NCBI GenBank assembly: GCA_946902875.1
Contig: OX336336.1
Location: 6,108,545 to 6,172,544 of the forward strand
DNA from: Nematopogon swammerdamellus
Lineage: Eukaryota > Arthropoda > Insecta > Lepidoptera > Adelidae
Direction of reading: 5' to 3'
Length of the DNA stretch: 64,000 nt
Part shown: piece by piece, positions 24,587 through 64,000 of the stretch
How the letters are laid out: the number at the start of each line of letters is the position of its first letter
Position numbering within the stretch: position 1 is the first letter of the stretch
Translations under genes and position numbers: made by a program
Notes under the pieces: generated by a model
Databases searched by the model: none
What the model saw: only the letters and a program-made list of their open reading frames with translations
What the model was told of the DNA's origin: nothing

Positions 24587-24592
24587 TTTATT
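24587..24592 (-). terminator. Candidate poly(A) signal of NDUFB8
   Basis: TTTATT on the plus strand is AATAAA on the coding strand, 44 bases past the NDUFB8 stop codon. Confidence 0.55.
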
Positions 24593-24635
24593 TAATTATT
24601 AAACAAATGTGTTTTACTGCTTCACAATGTGTATC

Positions 24636-27600
24636 CTACTGGAAATCGAACGTGTAGTGGGTTCCAGCGCAAGGCATCTGCTTCTTGGTAACTGGGCGCC
24701 CCATCTTGTAGTCATCTAGCAGGAAGTACACAGTGAAGAAGGCGGTCATCACCCCGAAGAACCACCTCACCTGCTCGCGCGGCGGGATGACGTGGCGCCG
24801 CGCCGGGTCAAACCGGTCGCTCCCCCAGATCTCCGCGCTCATGTGCATCTGCACACATTGCATACAATACAAACTATCTCCCACAATATAAATCTATCTA
24901 CAAAACATATATACATAGCGTTAAGCAATGATATTTTAGGAAAGATATGTAGGTTATATATATGACATTCAGTGCTCACACATGGCATGTCCTTGAAAAG
25001 TTGAGAGGAAGAACTATAAAGTGATGCGCCGACTCGAATAGTCTTATTCCAATTATTAGAATTAGTGCAGAATCTCATTACACACGACGGCATTTTCGAT
25101 GTGTAGCGGTCCGAACGCGTGCGTAGTTGGTGGGCGACTAACTTCAGACAGGACTGTGGTCTTGTATTTAATGTGCCGCTTGGGAGCTCAGATAACCTAT
25201 CTACCTCCTTTTAACTTATAATATCATTGGTGTCAAGCCTGTTTCCCAGTGCAGAGACGACGCATCTCCACGACACAACACGATCCTGAACAGTGGCGGC
25301 TGGCCCTTAAGTGCACTCGTGCGCCGCACTACCACAAAACAGCGCCTTCACCCGAAAGAAATAAATAAATTAAAATATTAAACATTTCCATGATTATCAC
25401 CGATCGAAGTAAAAATATCAAACTGAATTCGTTCCTATTTCCTAGACAACAAGGCACGATTTTGCTGTACGTAATACGTACTATTTACTACGTATCGCCG
25501 CCGAGCTCGCCGCCGTGTCCATGACAAAACACCGCGAACGTGTTACTATGAGAAAATGTCAAACGCCGCTGCCCCGCCGTGTGAAACAAAACACTCTTCA
25601 TACGATTATGTGTGGAACAAGGTTGCAGTCTGCGTGTGACACACGACGGAAAAAGAAGGACAGTATATTGTGGATAGACGCGCGTGCGACACGTCGCGAC
25701 CGAGCCAGCCGACGATGAGCCGAAGTAAGTAAGCCGAGATCGCGAACCCGACCGCGGGCGGGCACGTGCGGGCGGGAGCGCGCGGGCGCGGCGGGGGCGA
25801 TCCAAACTCTGGGTTTTCTATTCTGTGCTCTGGGTCGAAGTCACACACACACAAGCGCTAAGTACCTACATGTATGTACGCTGTTGCACGACTCGACCGA
25901 CAGGCGAGTCCATTTTTGGAATATGGGTATTTCTTATATATAACAGATCGAGTTTGCAATTGAATACTTGAATTATTCGAATATCGATTTGATACATATT
26001 CGAATGGTAATTTATAAAATATTCGAATGTTACAACAAACATTAATGCGTTACGACAATATTTCGCTATTTTAGTTAAAGTCAAAAAAAAATGGAATCAC
26101 CCAAAGAGCTAGGCAGGCGTTGTTTGGCGCGCCGCGCCATCTCAGTTCGGGGCGAGCGAGACCCGTCGTCGCGTGACGCGTCGACCGACAATCGCCGCGC
26201 GCCGCCGCGCCGGGATGTTTTGCAAATCAGTTTTTTAGCAGTTTGAACGACTTTTCGTCAGTTAACATGTACATTGTGAAGTTTTCTTCATTGCCCGGCG
26301 CGGCAAGGACGCGACACCGACACAAACATTAATAACAGTATCGCACGCTGTCTGGCCGGGCGGGCGCGGGCGCGCGCGCCGGGCACGCCTCGCGCGCGCG
26401 CGCGCACCCCGACCGCGGCTCGCTCGTGGCCACTGTGCGTGCAGTGAAGTGTCGCTTTGGTTCTTCGAGCAATTAGGACTCTGGGTGGGTACATAATTTT
26501 AGCAAATAAGTCAAGACCTCGGCATCCATTAGATTCACGTTTGGGTATAGTACTAAGTACCTAGCGCACACCCAGTCCCATAGGTCACCAGCCGCCACTG
26601 ACACTGACACACCTCTGCCGCCTCTTCAACGCTCATAATGTTCTTCATGCGTGCTTGTCGGTTGCGGGTACTATGCACTTGACCCTTTTTGAGCACGTGC
26701 CCGACCTGGTCCAGGTACGTGCATCAGGCGACCCTTCCGGACTCTTCCACTCACATTCGCTCCGTAACTTTCTTTCGTTAGTCTCTTATTATCTATTCTT
26801 CCAACATGACTGATCTACAAAACAATCAAACAAAATATGCCCACTACACCTCTCCCCGTGCATGTCGTAAAAGGTGACTAAGGGATAAGGACAGGATGCG
26901 GTGCTAAAAGGCAACAGGATAGTCACTTTTCACCTTAGCACGGTGTTACTCAACAGGTGGGTCTTTGGGCCTTACTTGATAGTTATCTTGTCCTAATACT
27001 TTGCTAAACGTGGTGGTCGGTCTTGTGCTGTAATTTACAAGAGTATTTGCAGCACAACACGGATTACTCTGCTTACCCCTATTCATATTAATTCATATTC
27101 ATATTTTTATTAATTCCTTTGGCACGGTACACTCGAATAAGTCAGGCCAACCATTAAATTAAACCCCATTTGAAAGGGAAACTACACAAAAATAAATACA
27201 GCATTAGGTACGAGTTATATTATTATTCAATTAAAATTTGGACCATGTTATATTTGAAACGTTGACTGGAAATAATGAAGCTAAGCTTCGCATGTTTTCA
27301 TAGGTTTCACTGTAGTTTTAGTCAACTGGAACTGGGTCAACAGGAATCCGGGGCACGCATAGAAAAATAATCAGACTGGTGGGACTAGAAAATGGCGTCG
27401 GTTTAGTTTCTACAGAAGAACAATCATTTCTTTCCTCTGAAAAATGAAAAAAAAAAACCCTCAAGAATAGCAGGCGAAATACTTGGGAATGCACTGGACA
27501 GAAGATTGGCATGGCGAAAGCACATTTGGACGAAGAGAAAACAACTTGAACGCCTAACGAACGAACTAAAGTACGCAGCCAATAGAGCCTATACAGCCGG

Positions 27601-30288
27601 ACGCCACTCTCAGTTGCATGACAACAGCAAAATGATGGTATATAAAGGGATCATAAAACTAATCCGGACATACAGTATCCAGATATGGGGCTCAGCCAGC
27701 AACAGTAACATCGAAATACAGAGCAAGACCTTGAGAACAATGTTCAATATCCCACAATGTACCAGCAAAAAATATATATACCTTGATCTTAACATAAAGA
27801 CTGTCAAGAAAGAAATAGCCCAGTACAGTGTACGATACCAAAGGAGACATAATAAGATGTGAACGAACTTGCACTGGTATTTAGCGGAGAGGGTGGCCTT
27901 CAACATGTACAACTGAAACGGAGCGATATCCTGAGATTGAGCAATAGATTTACCACAAGTTGATGGGAGTATTCCATTGGAACCTTTCAACAGTAGGTAC
28001 TCCCAAAAAATATATAATTTACAGATTTACTTTTTTTTTATTGAAAGTGCGACATATGGCGCCTTGCCACCCATAAGGTGTCTAACGTCTTACTTAAATA
28101 ATACAAAGAAGTGGCTTATTTTTTTTTAAACAGCCATGTAGCTGAACTGAACAACAGAAAAAAAAAGTTTTTTCTTTTCTTCCTATATACTGAAATTGTC
28201 AACTTTGAGTTGATAAAATTCAGTCAATTTTTATGACAGGTACAAATTTTTTCGCTAAACAATGCTACTACATGCTCACTCACAATACGGTCTTTTTGAC
28301 TACACTCTACCAAAAACGAAAAAATAGCCCCAGTTGCACTCTGGGAGTGCCGGCAGAAGTGAAAACTTTTTGTATTTCCGAAAATAATTCTTAGGTGGTT
28401 ATAAAAAAAACTAAACACCCTAAAAAAATTTAAACACCATAACATTGCTTAAAAAAGAAATCAAAAGAAAAAAAAAACAAAAAAATTTTTGAGGGATTCG
28501 AACCCATGGTCAAAAAACACAAATCCTACACTCTTACCATTGAGCCACGAAATCACATAAACGACCAAACGAATATCGGATTCCCTTGATTCGCTTTCGC
28601 CTTTACTGTCACTGAGAGACGAACAGAATTGATCCCGAGCCACTCGTAACTTAACCCTTAATGCAATGACTTAAGGTTACATTTTAAATAATAAAAATAA
28701 ATCTGACGCTTTTCGACATCTGACGCGAGTTTAACATTTTTTACCCACCTAAAAAAGTGCCAAGCGCCGCTAAAGAAGTTTTCACTTCAAAAATTGTCTT
28801 GATTGAAAGAGAAAGGAAATACCAGATTCTATGTGTTGACCTACTTAAAACTCAGGAATGAAATGCTATCCTCTCATTATTTTTGGGACAAGACTTTGGC
28901 ATTTTTATAAATATTTACTTCCAGAAATTGTTTTTGCGTTTTAGTACTAAGCATGCACATTGAAAAATAACTTCCCGACCACGATTTGAACCTTAACCTT
29001 CTGGTATGAGCCGTCAAAGTGTTACCAAATGTGCCACCGGGCCGGTTGGTGTCTACGCAAGCTTCTGCGTTCCGTTACTTGAATAATTCTAATTTTCGGC
29101 TTTGGATTGGAGCTGGGAGGCCCTACTACACTTCAAGAGGCGTGCCAAGGCCCAAGGAGAGTGTGCCGCCTCCTGGAAGAACTCAGCTGGTTGGAGTAAG
29201 GCCGTGGGACGCGCAAAAGGCCTGCACAGGAGCGGGCTTAGGCGCGGAAAACGAGTCCGAACAACATGAACATGAACTTTGGATCTATCTAATACAAATT
29301 ATTTACAGGTTCGTTAAAGTTCCTCCTCAGCGCGGGCGAGTCCCAGGGATAGTAGGCGTCCTTGGAGTCGGCTCCAATGTCCGGCAGCTTGGGGTAGTCC
29401 CCGTAGCACTCGTCCTCAGGATACGGCTCATACTCCTCGGGCGTTAGGCCGTAGCGCTTGGCCGCGGCGGCGCGCTCCTCAGGAGTGCGCGGGTACGGGC
29501 CCGGTTTGTATTGGTAGTTCCAGTCTGAAATGGTTAAGTAATCAACCGTTATTAAGGTCGCAAATTTTCGTCCAGTACTATTTCTGATTTTTTCTTATTA
29601 GAACGAGAGAGCACTTTAGATAGATGATTAAAAAACTTTTAACTTCATATGAAAAACACCAACAAAGAATTAAACACTAAAACAGAAACAAGAATTCTGA
29701 CGTCTTGTCATTTTTGACTGCAGGTTACTTGGTTAAATTAATTTTTTTGTGGATAAATTCAATGGCCTCGTACGTGCATTGTTCGACGTCTTATGCCGGC
29801 ACTTCACTTGGCTTAGCGTATTCGTAAAGGGAGACGAAATGGAAATTTTTGCCAAATACACGAATACGCTAAGCCAAGTGAAGTGCCTGCATTAGAGGCA
29901 GCATTCTACACCTTAAAAGCATGTTTTTAAAGTGTGAGACTCGAAGGGTTAAGGGATGGAACCTTGGCTTTTTGGTTTGCGAAATTACGAATAATTTTAA
30001 AGTACCTGTGGGAGCCAATAGGTAAAGTGGGAATGGCCCATCGCAATTCGCAGCGAATATTTACTTTTAATGGAAACAGTCTATCGTATTCGAGCTGCGG
30101 AGACGCCTTGGCAGCTAGAATAGTGATGTAACATTCTAACCTCACATTATTAGTAGTACAATTAGAGGAAAATGTTAGAAAATAAAAGGGAAATACTCAC
30201 GGTTACGAACGATATTATAGATTGTCGGCGCCGCGCGTCGCAGACTATTCGCCTTCACAGTGGCGAGCGATCTAACCAACGACGCCAT
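24636..30288 (-). CDS. NDUFB8: NADH dehydrogenase 1 beta subcomplex subunit 8 (ASHI), complete
   Basis: Accessory subunit of mitochondrial respiratory complex I in the inner-membrane arm. Three exons: 30201-30288, 29307-29524 and 24636-24848; 519 nt, 172 codons, phases consistent. Exon 1 encodes a basic leader ([19 protein letters not shown]) that fits a mitochondrial targeting peptide. Exon 2 carries the hallmark [19 protein letters not shown], then [18 protein letters not shown] and YYPWDSP..RRNFNEP. Exon 3 has [15 protein letters not shown], one hydrophobic segment ([16 protein letters not shown]) and [14 protein letters not shown], followed by the conserved THYTFDF end. Order and length match insect ND-ASHI; vertebrate NDUFB8 is similar. 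Intron 2 is 4.5 kb and filled with transposons. AATAAA lies 44 bases beyond the stop. Confidence 0.95.
25291..26600. mobile_element. hAT-like nonautonomous element with GC-rich interior
   Basis: Terminal inverted repeats CAGTGGCGGCTGG (25291-25303) and CCAGCCGCCACTG (26588-26600) are exact. Flanks ATCCTGAA and ACACTGAC fit a decayed 8-bp target duplication, because an uninterrupted relative of the host repeat at about 50010 reads ATCCTGACACACCTC. Length is 1310 bp. The interior 25490-26470 is strikingly CpG-rich (CGCGCGC runs at 26370-26405) against AT-rich surroundings. No transposase ORF is recognisable. It lies in intron 2 of NDUFB8. Confidence 0.75.
26988..27080. repeat. Repeat family with GCAGCACAACAC..GATTACTCTGCTTACC
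   Basis: Contains an internal hairpin (GTGCTGTAATTTACAAGAGT..TTGCAGCACAAC). Other copies: 39660-39850 (minus), 45015-45065, 52985-53115 and 54030-54160. The copy ends run into TGTGATATGTATGTATG microsatellites. Probably a small MITE. Confidence 0.55.
27340..27963 (+). mobile_element. Jockey-type LINE, C-terminal RT fragment
   Basis: Plus-strand reading from about 27478 gives [18 protein letters not shown], later [33 protein letters not shown], and after one frameshift near 27860 a tail with [13 protein letters not shown] and a stop at 27961-27963. This wording is typical of the last third of Jockey/BS-like reverse transcriptases. There is no endonuclease or RT core, so the copy is 5'-truncated and dead. 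Located in intron 2 of NDUFB8. Confidence 0.85.
28488..28552 (-). mobile_element. tRNA-like SINE head (family C)
   Basis: On the minus strand a segment reads TGGCTCAATGGTAAGAGTGT (A-box like) and GGTTCGAATCCCTC (B-box), spaced about 33 bases apart. No acceptor-stem pairing or CCA-side structure is convincing, so it is read as a tRNA-derived SINE head or tRNA pseudogene, not a functional tRNA. Confidence 0.45.
28975..29048 (-). mobile_element. tRNA-like SINE head (family D)
   Basis: Minus strand contains GGTGGCACATTTGGTAACAC and downstream GGTTCAAATCGTGG, resembling A- and B-boxes. It is separate in sequence from families A, B and C. Confidence 0.4.
29798..29887. repeat. Perfect 28-bp inverted repeat in NDUFB8 intron 1
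   Basis: Arms 29798-29825 and 29860-29887 are exact complements (core CTTCACTTGGCTTAGCGTAT) around a 34-nt loop. The same GCTTAGCGTA-like motif recurs near 30400 as TTAGTTTAGCGTATT. MITE or transcribed hairpin. Confidence 0.8.
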
Positions 30289-30769
30289 CTCGTACGAACG
30301 AAAAATAATTTGTGGATTATTTTGGTTTCTCGATGCTCCCACAGAATAATGTTTCCTTGACAGCTGACGTTTTTTTTTTTTTTTGGCGATTACGCTTTTA
30401 GTTTAGCGTATTTAAGCCCTAATCACGTCTTTAAGTCAATATTATTAACAAGATATAAAAAAAAACATACAGTAGTTTAACATAAAAGCAGAAAAATTTA
30501 TGAAGTTAACTTAACGCGCGTGCATACTTACGAACCAAGCTAACAATGAGTAGCTTGCGTGCATGAAAATAATAAGAACTTATAACTAAACACAATAGTA
30601 CTGTAGCAAATATGAAAAAATTTATATACAATCTTCATCATCATTCCCACTTACAATTTTATATTGTTATCAACAATAAATTTAGCTAATAATTTAAAAA
30701 TTTTAACATTATTAATCAACAGTAAGCAATTAATGTTAGTGGGGAGGGGAACCTTAAGAATTGATAAAG

Positions 30770-31925
30770 AAGAGTACAGTGGCGGAGAATTATTATTTAA
30801 GGGACAGGAAAAAAAATATGATTAAGATCTCCCTCTTCCAGACCACATTCGCAAATGGAAGAGTCGAGAATACGGAGCCTGGCCAGGTGAACCGGAGTAC
30901 AACAGTGACCGAGCCTAAGTCTGCAGATTACAGAAGTGGCAAATTTCGAGACGTTTAGCATATAGAACCATGGTCGGGCTGGAATATTTGTCTGAAACTG
31001 TGCATAATGAGAGCCTTTGTGTTGATGATTTCCAGACATTAGTCCAAGATTGAGATAAATATGTTTGAGAGAGAGAAACCAGATCGTGTGAATAATTGAC
31101 ATAGGGAAATTTATCCCCTCGCACCACAGCCTCCTTAGCAAGGGCATCAGCACGCTCATTGCCTGCGATGCCACAGTGAGACGGAATCCAAGCCAGGGTG
31201 ATTTGTTTTTTATTAAGACAATTGAAAATTAAATTCTTTATATTGAAAATTATGGGATTATGTAATTTGGAGTAAAAAGGATTTTGCACTAGGGCCTGTA
31301 GAGCACTAAGTGAATCTGTAAATATGATAACTTTTTCTAATTTTTGAAACAGATGCACAAATTTTACTGCTTCCAGTAAAGCTGTGCACTCTCCCGTATA
31401 GACTGTAGTCTCCGGTGGACATTTAATTATTTGATAAGTATTGCTGGATTTATGATATACAGCAGCCCCTACACTACCTTTCTCTGATAATTTTGAAGCA
31501 TCTGTAAAGATAAGATTCCAACCTTGCCAATTTTTGGAGATGAGCAAATTAAATAATTTATCAGCTTTTTTAGAATCTTTGTCTATACCAAAATGTTTAA
31601 TTACATCTGGTTTGTATATGACTGCCTCGGATGAATAGGGGAAGATGAAGAGATCGTTGCACTGGAGCTCGAAGATAATTAAATTTACGAAAACTACGGA
31701 CTAGCCTAGTAGCTGGCTTGTTAATCCAGTAGGGTTTTTCAAATGAAAATTTTGAAAGAAGTCGTAATTTGGGGATAAGTCAAAGAGATACGTCATTGGG
31801 ATAAGTGGATGATTCGAAATTTGTATGGCCTTAAATAGAAATCTGTCAGCCAGAAACTGACGCCGTAAAAACAACGGAGGGTCTACACACTCAACCTGAA
31901 GGGCGTTGATTGGACTGGATTTCAT
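30770..31925 (-). mobile_element. RNase H-bearing LINE (I/LOA/R1-like) remnant
   Basis: The minus strand encodes an RNase H domain at 30915-31547: IFTDASK (first Asp), VYTGECTALLEAV (Glu), IFTDSLSALQAL (Asp) and LAWIPSHCGIAGNERADALAKEA (final Asp). This is followed after a frameshift by a C-terminal zinc knuckle-like tail (RLRLGH, CECG, GDLNHIFF). Upstream, 31701-31925 gives a poorly conserved RT tail with a frameshift. Jockey elements lack RNase H, so this is a different clade from the 27340 copy. Confidence 0.85.
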
Positions 31926-32102
31926 AGACAGATGACTTCGATCGATCTCAACTCAACTGTCATCTAAAGTAAACCATAACTACTTATACTACAGACGTTA
32001 AAAGCTACAACAGAATTGGCTGTATACTCTAATGAGTTTTGCCTGTTTCGGGAGGAGACGAATAAATCTAAAAAAAAGTAAACCATAATTAAGCTATTCT
32101 AG

Positions 32103-32560
32103 TCAAAGCACATGCTCCGTCCGACCAACCAATATCACCTCCGAGAAGGTAGGTGCCATACCAGAGACACAGAATAGAAAAGAGTACTCCGTACTACTCC
32201 GTACTACTCCGCCAGAGACTTCCCTGGATTGCTGGAATACTAAACTAGAGGAGAACACAACCGAGGCTGCTATAATGCGCGGGACGGATCTCGGCGTGTC
32301 GTCGCCGCAGCGGGCGACCCGCCACGCGAATACACTATACAAGTACGGTGCGGGTGCGAGGGAGAACACTAACAAACCGCTGCGGTGGCGACACGCCGAG
32401 ATCCGCCCCGCGCATTATACGCGGTCATCTTAAATGTACGGTGGTGTGGTATCAACCCATTCGGCAGTCGGCTACAATTTGAGCCTACCACCTAGTAAGG
32501 GGCAAGGGAAGGGACCTACAGTTTTACACCGGTTCCGAACGGTGAAGCAGCAGTACCCTT
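32103..32560 (-). mobile_element. SINE-A interrupted by a TIR element
   Basis: SINE-A body (AATATCACCTCCGAGAAGGT, GGACCTACAGTTTTACACCG). Within it, 32273-32417 is a 145-bp insertion with inverted ends AATGCGCGGGACGGATCTCG and the complement of CGAGATCCGCCCCGCGCATT. The flanks are TA. The uninterrupted SINE at 35370 reads GGCTGCTATGCGGCCATCTT across the site. A small triplication TACTCCGTACTACTCCG is at 32183-32212. Confidence 0.75.
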
Positions 32561-33239
32561 ATCTATCACGAGATTTGCTCTACACCTTGACATAATAAAA
32601 CTAATAGACGCATAATCAGGCCAAAACTCCTATTAAAATGCCTATTATAACCAAATTCCTTCATGCAGATGGTTTTTGTCGCTTGGTTCTTAACACTTTA
32701 ACAGTGGCGCATTATAAGGCGCGTATTCCCTAGGACGAGCGCGATTTTCAGCATTATTGCTGAGCTTATAAAAAAATAACAAATGAAGGTTGGTTCAATC
32801 TTTGCATTTTAGGATAATAAATAAAACAACTGTATTTATATTCTTATTTATTTACCACAAGCGATACAAAACTGTATGTTTTACAAAAATAAAAAAACTC
32901 TTACGTAAGACACCTACCCATTACAACATTTATAACTCGAAAACAGCTGGACCGATTTCTTTAATTCTTTTATTATTGGGTTTACTGGATTACCAACTAC
33001 ATGAAAAAAGAAATTAAAAAAAAAAGAAATTTAAAAATTTTTTTTTTATTAAAAAAAATTTTTATTACTTTATACCGAGTGTTATTTTTTTTTTGTGTGC
33101 TAGAAGAGTAATTATTACAGAAAAAAAAGAAAATGAAAAAAAGAAAAAAAAAACTTTGGAAAGGCTCGTGGCGCACTGAGTAAGCAGCGGCGCTCGCTCT
33201 CGAGAGTCGCCTCCCCTGCCCCACCCGCTCACTCAATAC

Positions 33240-33948
33240 TCAATATAGATGAATTTTATATTTGTGTGTAGCTAAAAGACTCAGCTACAGTATCCACGCG
33301 GATGACGAGAAGTGTTCTAACGACTTTAGAACAAACAGTACAAAGTTTGAAGACGAGTCACGTTCGTGATCCGCGAGTTAGAGAAAATATACCATCACGA
33401 GCGCTGGTCGTGAATTCGTGATCCGCTGATAAAGTGCTAAACTTGACACTGGCACATTGAGCCTCAACTTATATTAAAACTATAGCCAACTATAGAGAGG
33501 CCACTTGCCATTGAAGAAAAATACAAATTATATTCTTTGGCCTGCTTGTTTGCTACCAAACAAAGAGGATATAACCATTCTACCAAAGAGAATAATAACC
33601 ACTGCTTTGCTGCGGTTGTTTTTACTGCAAAATTCTCATCGGTTTCGAAAATTATCGTGACGCGAATGTGTTTGTGGAGGCGAATTGTTCGTGTTTCGGG
33701 TTTTCTTCTTGTGTTGTTTAAAGTCACTTGAACGAACAATTCTTTGCCCCATATACTTATCCATAAATGGGCACGGTGCAGCCCGCTTCTTATTGAGATT
33801 GACGGATCACCTCGGCATGTGATTATGTGAACTGAATGAACGCTATGTCACCGCTATAGGACGTATGTTACATTATTTCGATGCGGCAAAAGTGAACCTT
33901 CGCTTCTCGCCGGTGCTCCGTCGCGTAGAGTAGAACAAAGCTTTCAAT
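33240..33948 (+). promoter_or_regulatory. Probable brahma promoter and 5' UTR
   Basis: The 700 bp upstream of the brahma ATG hold no repeat or ORF of note. An in-frame TAG at 33931-33933, six codons before the ATG, fixes the start at 33949. No clear TATA box was seen, and the transcription start cannot be placed. At 33350-33430 the phrase CGTGATCCGC appears twice. Confidence 0.35.

Positions 33949-64000
<30,052 letters not shown>

Noticed and set aside
24636..24884. NDUFB8 read as an 82-residue single-exon gene starting MGDSLYC
   Set aside because: The first part is intron; the exon starts at the acceptor (24848) and joins upstream exons with NDUFB8 landmarks.
27610..27990. 126-codon minus-strand ORF
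   Set aside because: Antisense shadow of the Jockey RT fragment, which has a recognisable plus-strand reading.

Overview
This window looks like nuclear DNA of an insect, most likely a moth or butterfly (Lepidoptera). The genes are split by short GT..AG introns, the noncoding DNA is AT-rich and crowded with tRNA-derived SINEs, MITEs and LINE fragments, and every recognisable protein is closest in wording to insect orthologues. The lepidopteran assignment is an inference from repeat style and was not tested by search.

Layout, left to right. (1) 1-1886 (+): last four coding exons of Rop (Sec1/Munc18, STXBP1 type), then a long 3' UTR to about 4.5 kb. (2) 4749-14327 (+): complete argininosuccinate synthase in ten exons, 412 codons. 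(3) 14637-17057 (-): a ZAD/C2H2 zinc-finger gene that is homologous over its whole length but broken by four separate frameshifts and one lost zinc ligand, so read as a pseudogene. (4) 20131-22123 (+): complete Mediator subunit MED22, 138 codons. (5) 24636-30288 (-): complete complex I subunit NDUFB8, 172 codons, with a 4.5 kb intron full of transposons. (6) 30.7-33.9 kb: RNase H-bearing LINE remnant and SINEs. (7) 33949 to past the window end (+): brahma (SWI2/SNF2 ATPase of the BAP/PBAP complex), 20 exons and 1256 codons visible, cut in the helicase C-terminal lobe. (8) 36998-41400 (-): inositol monophosphatase, 292 codons in five exons, nested antisense inside the 11 kb first intron of brahma.

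The genes are unrelated housekeeping or neuronal functions (synaptic vesicle fusion, arginine synthesis, transcription, respiration, chromatin remodelling, inositol recycling). I see no pathway cluster. No tRNA or rRNA gene, CRISPR array or operon is present.

The most unusual structure lies at exon borders. Two ASS introns start with a minisatellite placed directly on the 5' splice site, one brahma intron ends with a minisatellite next to the 3' splice site, and brahma exon 9 plus its splice donor is tandemly multiplied to four copies, creating three frame-breaking pseudo-exons. Other points of interest are a near-perfect 262-bp palindrome, two hAT-like elements with 8-bp target duplications, a remnant of a LINE restriction-like endonuclease domain, and a possible piggyBac-like 5' end near the right edge.
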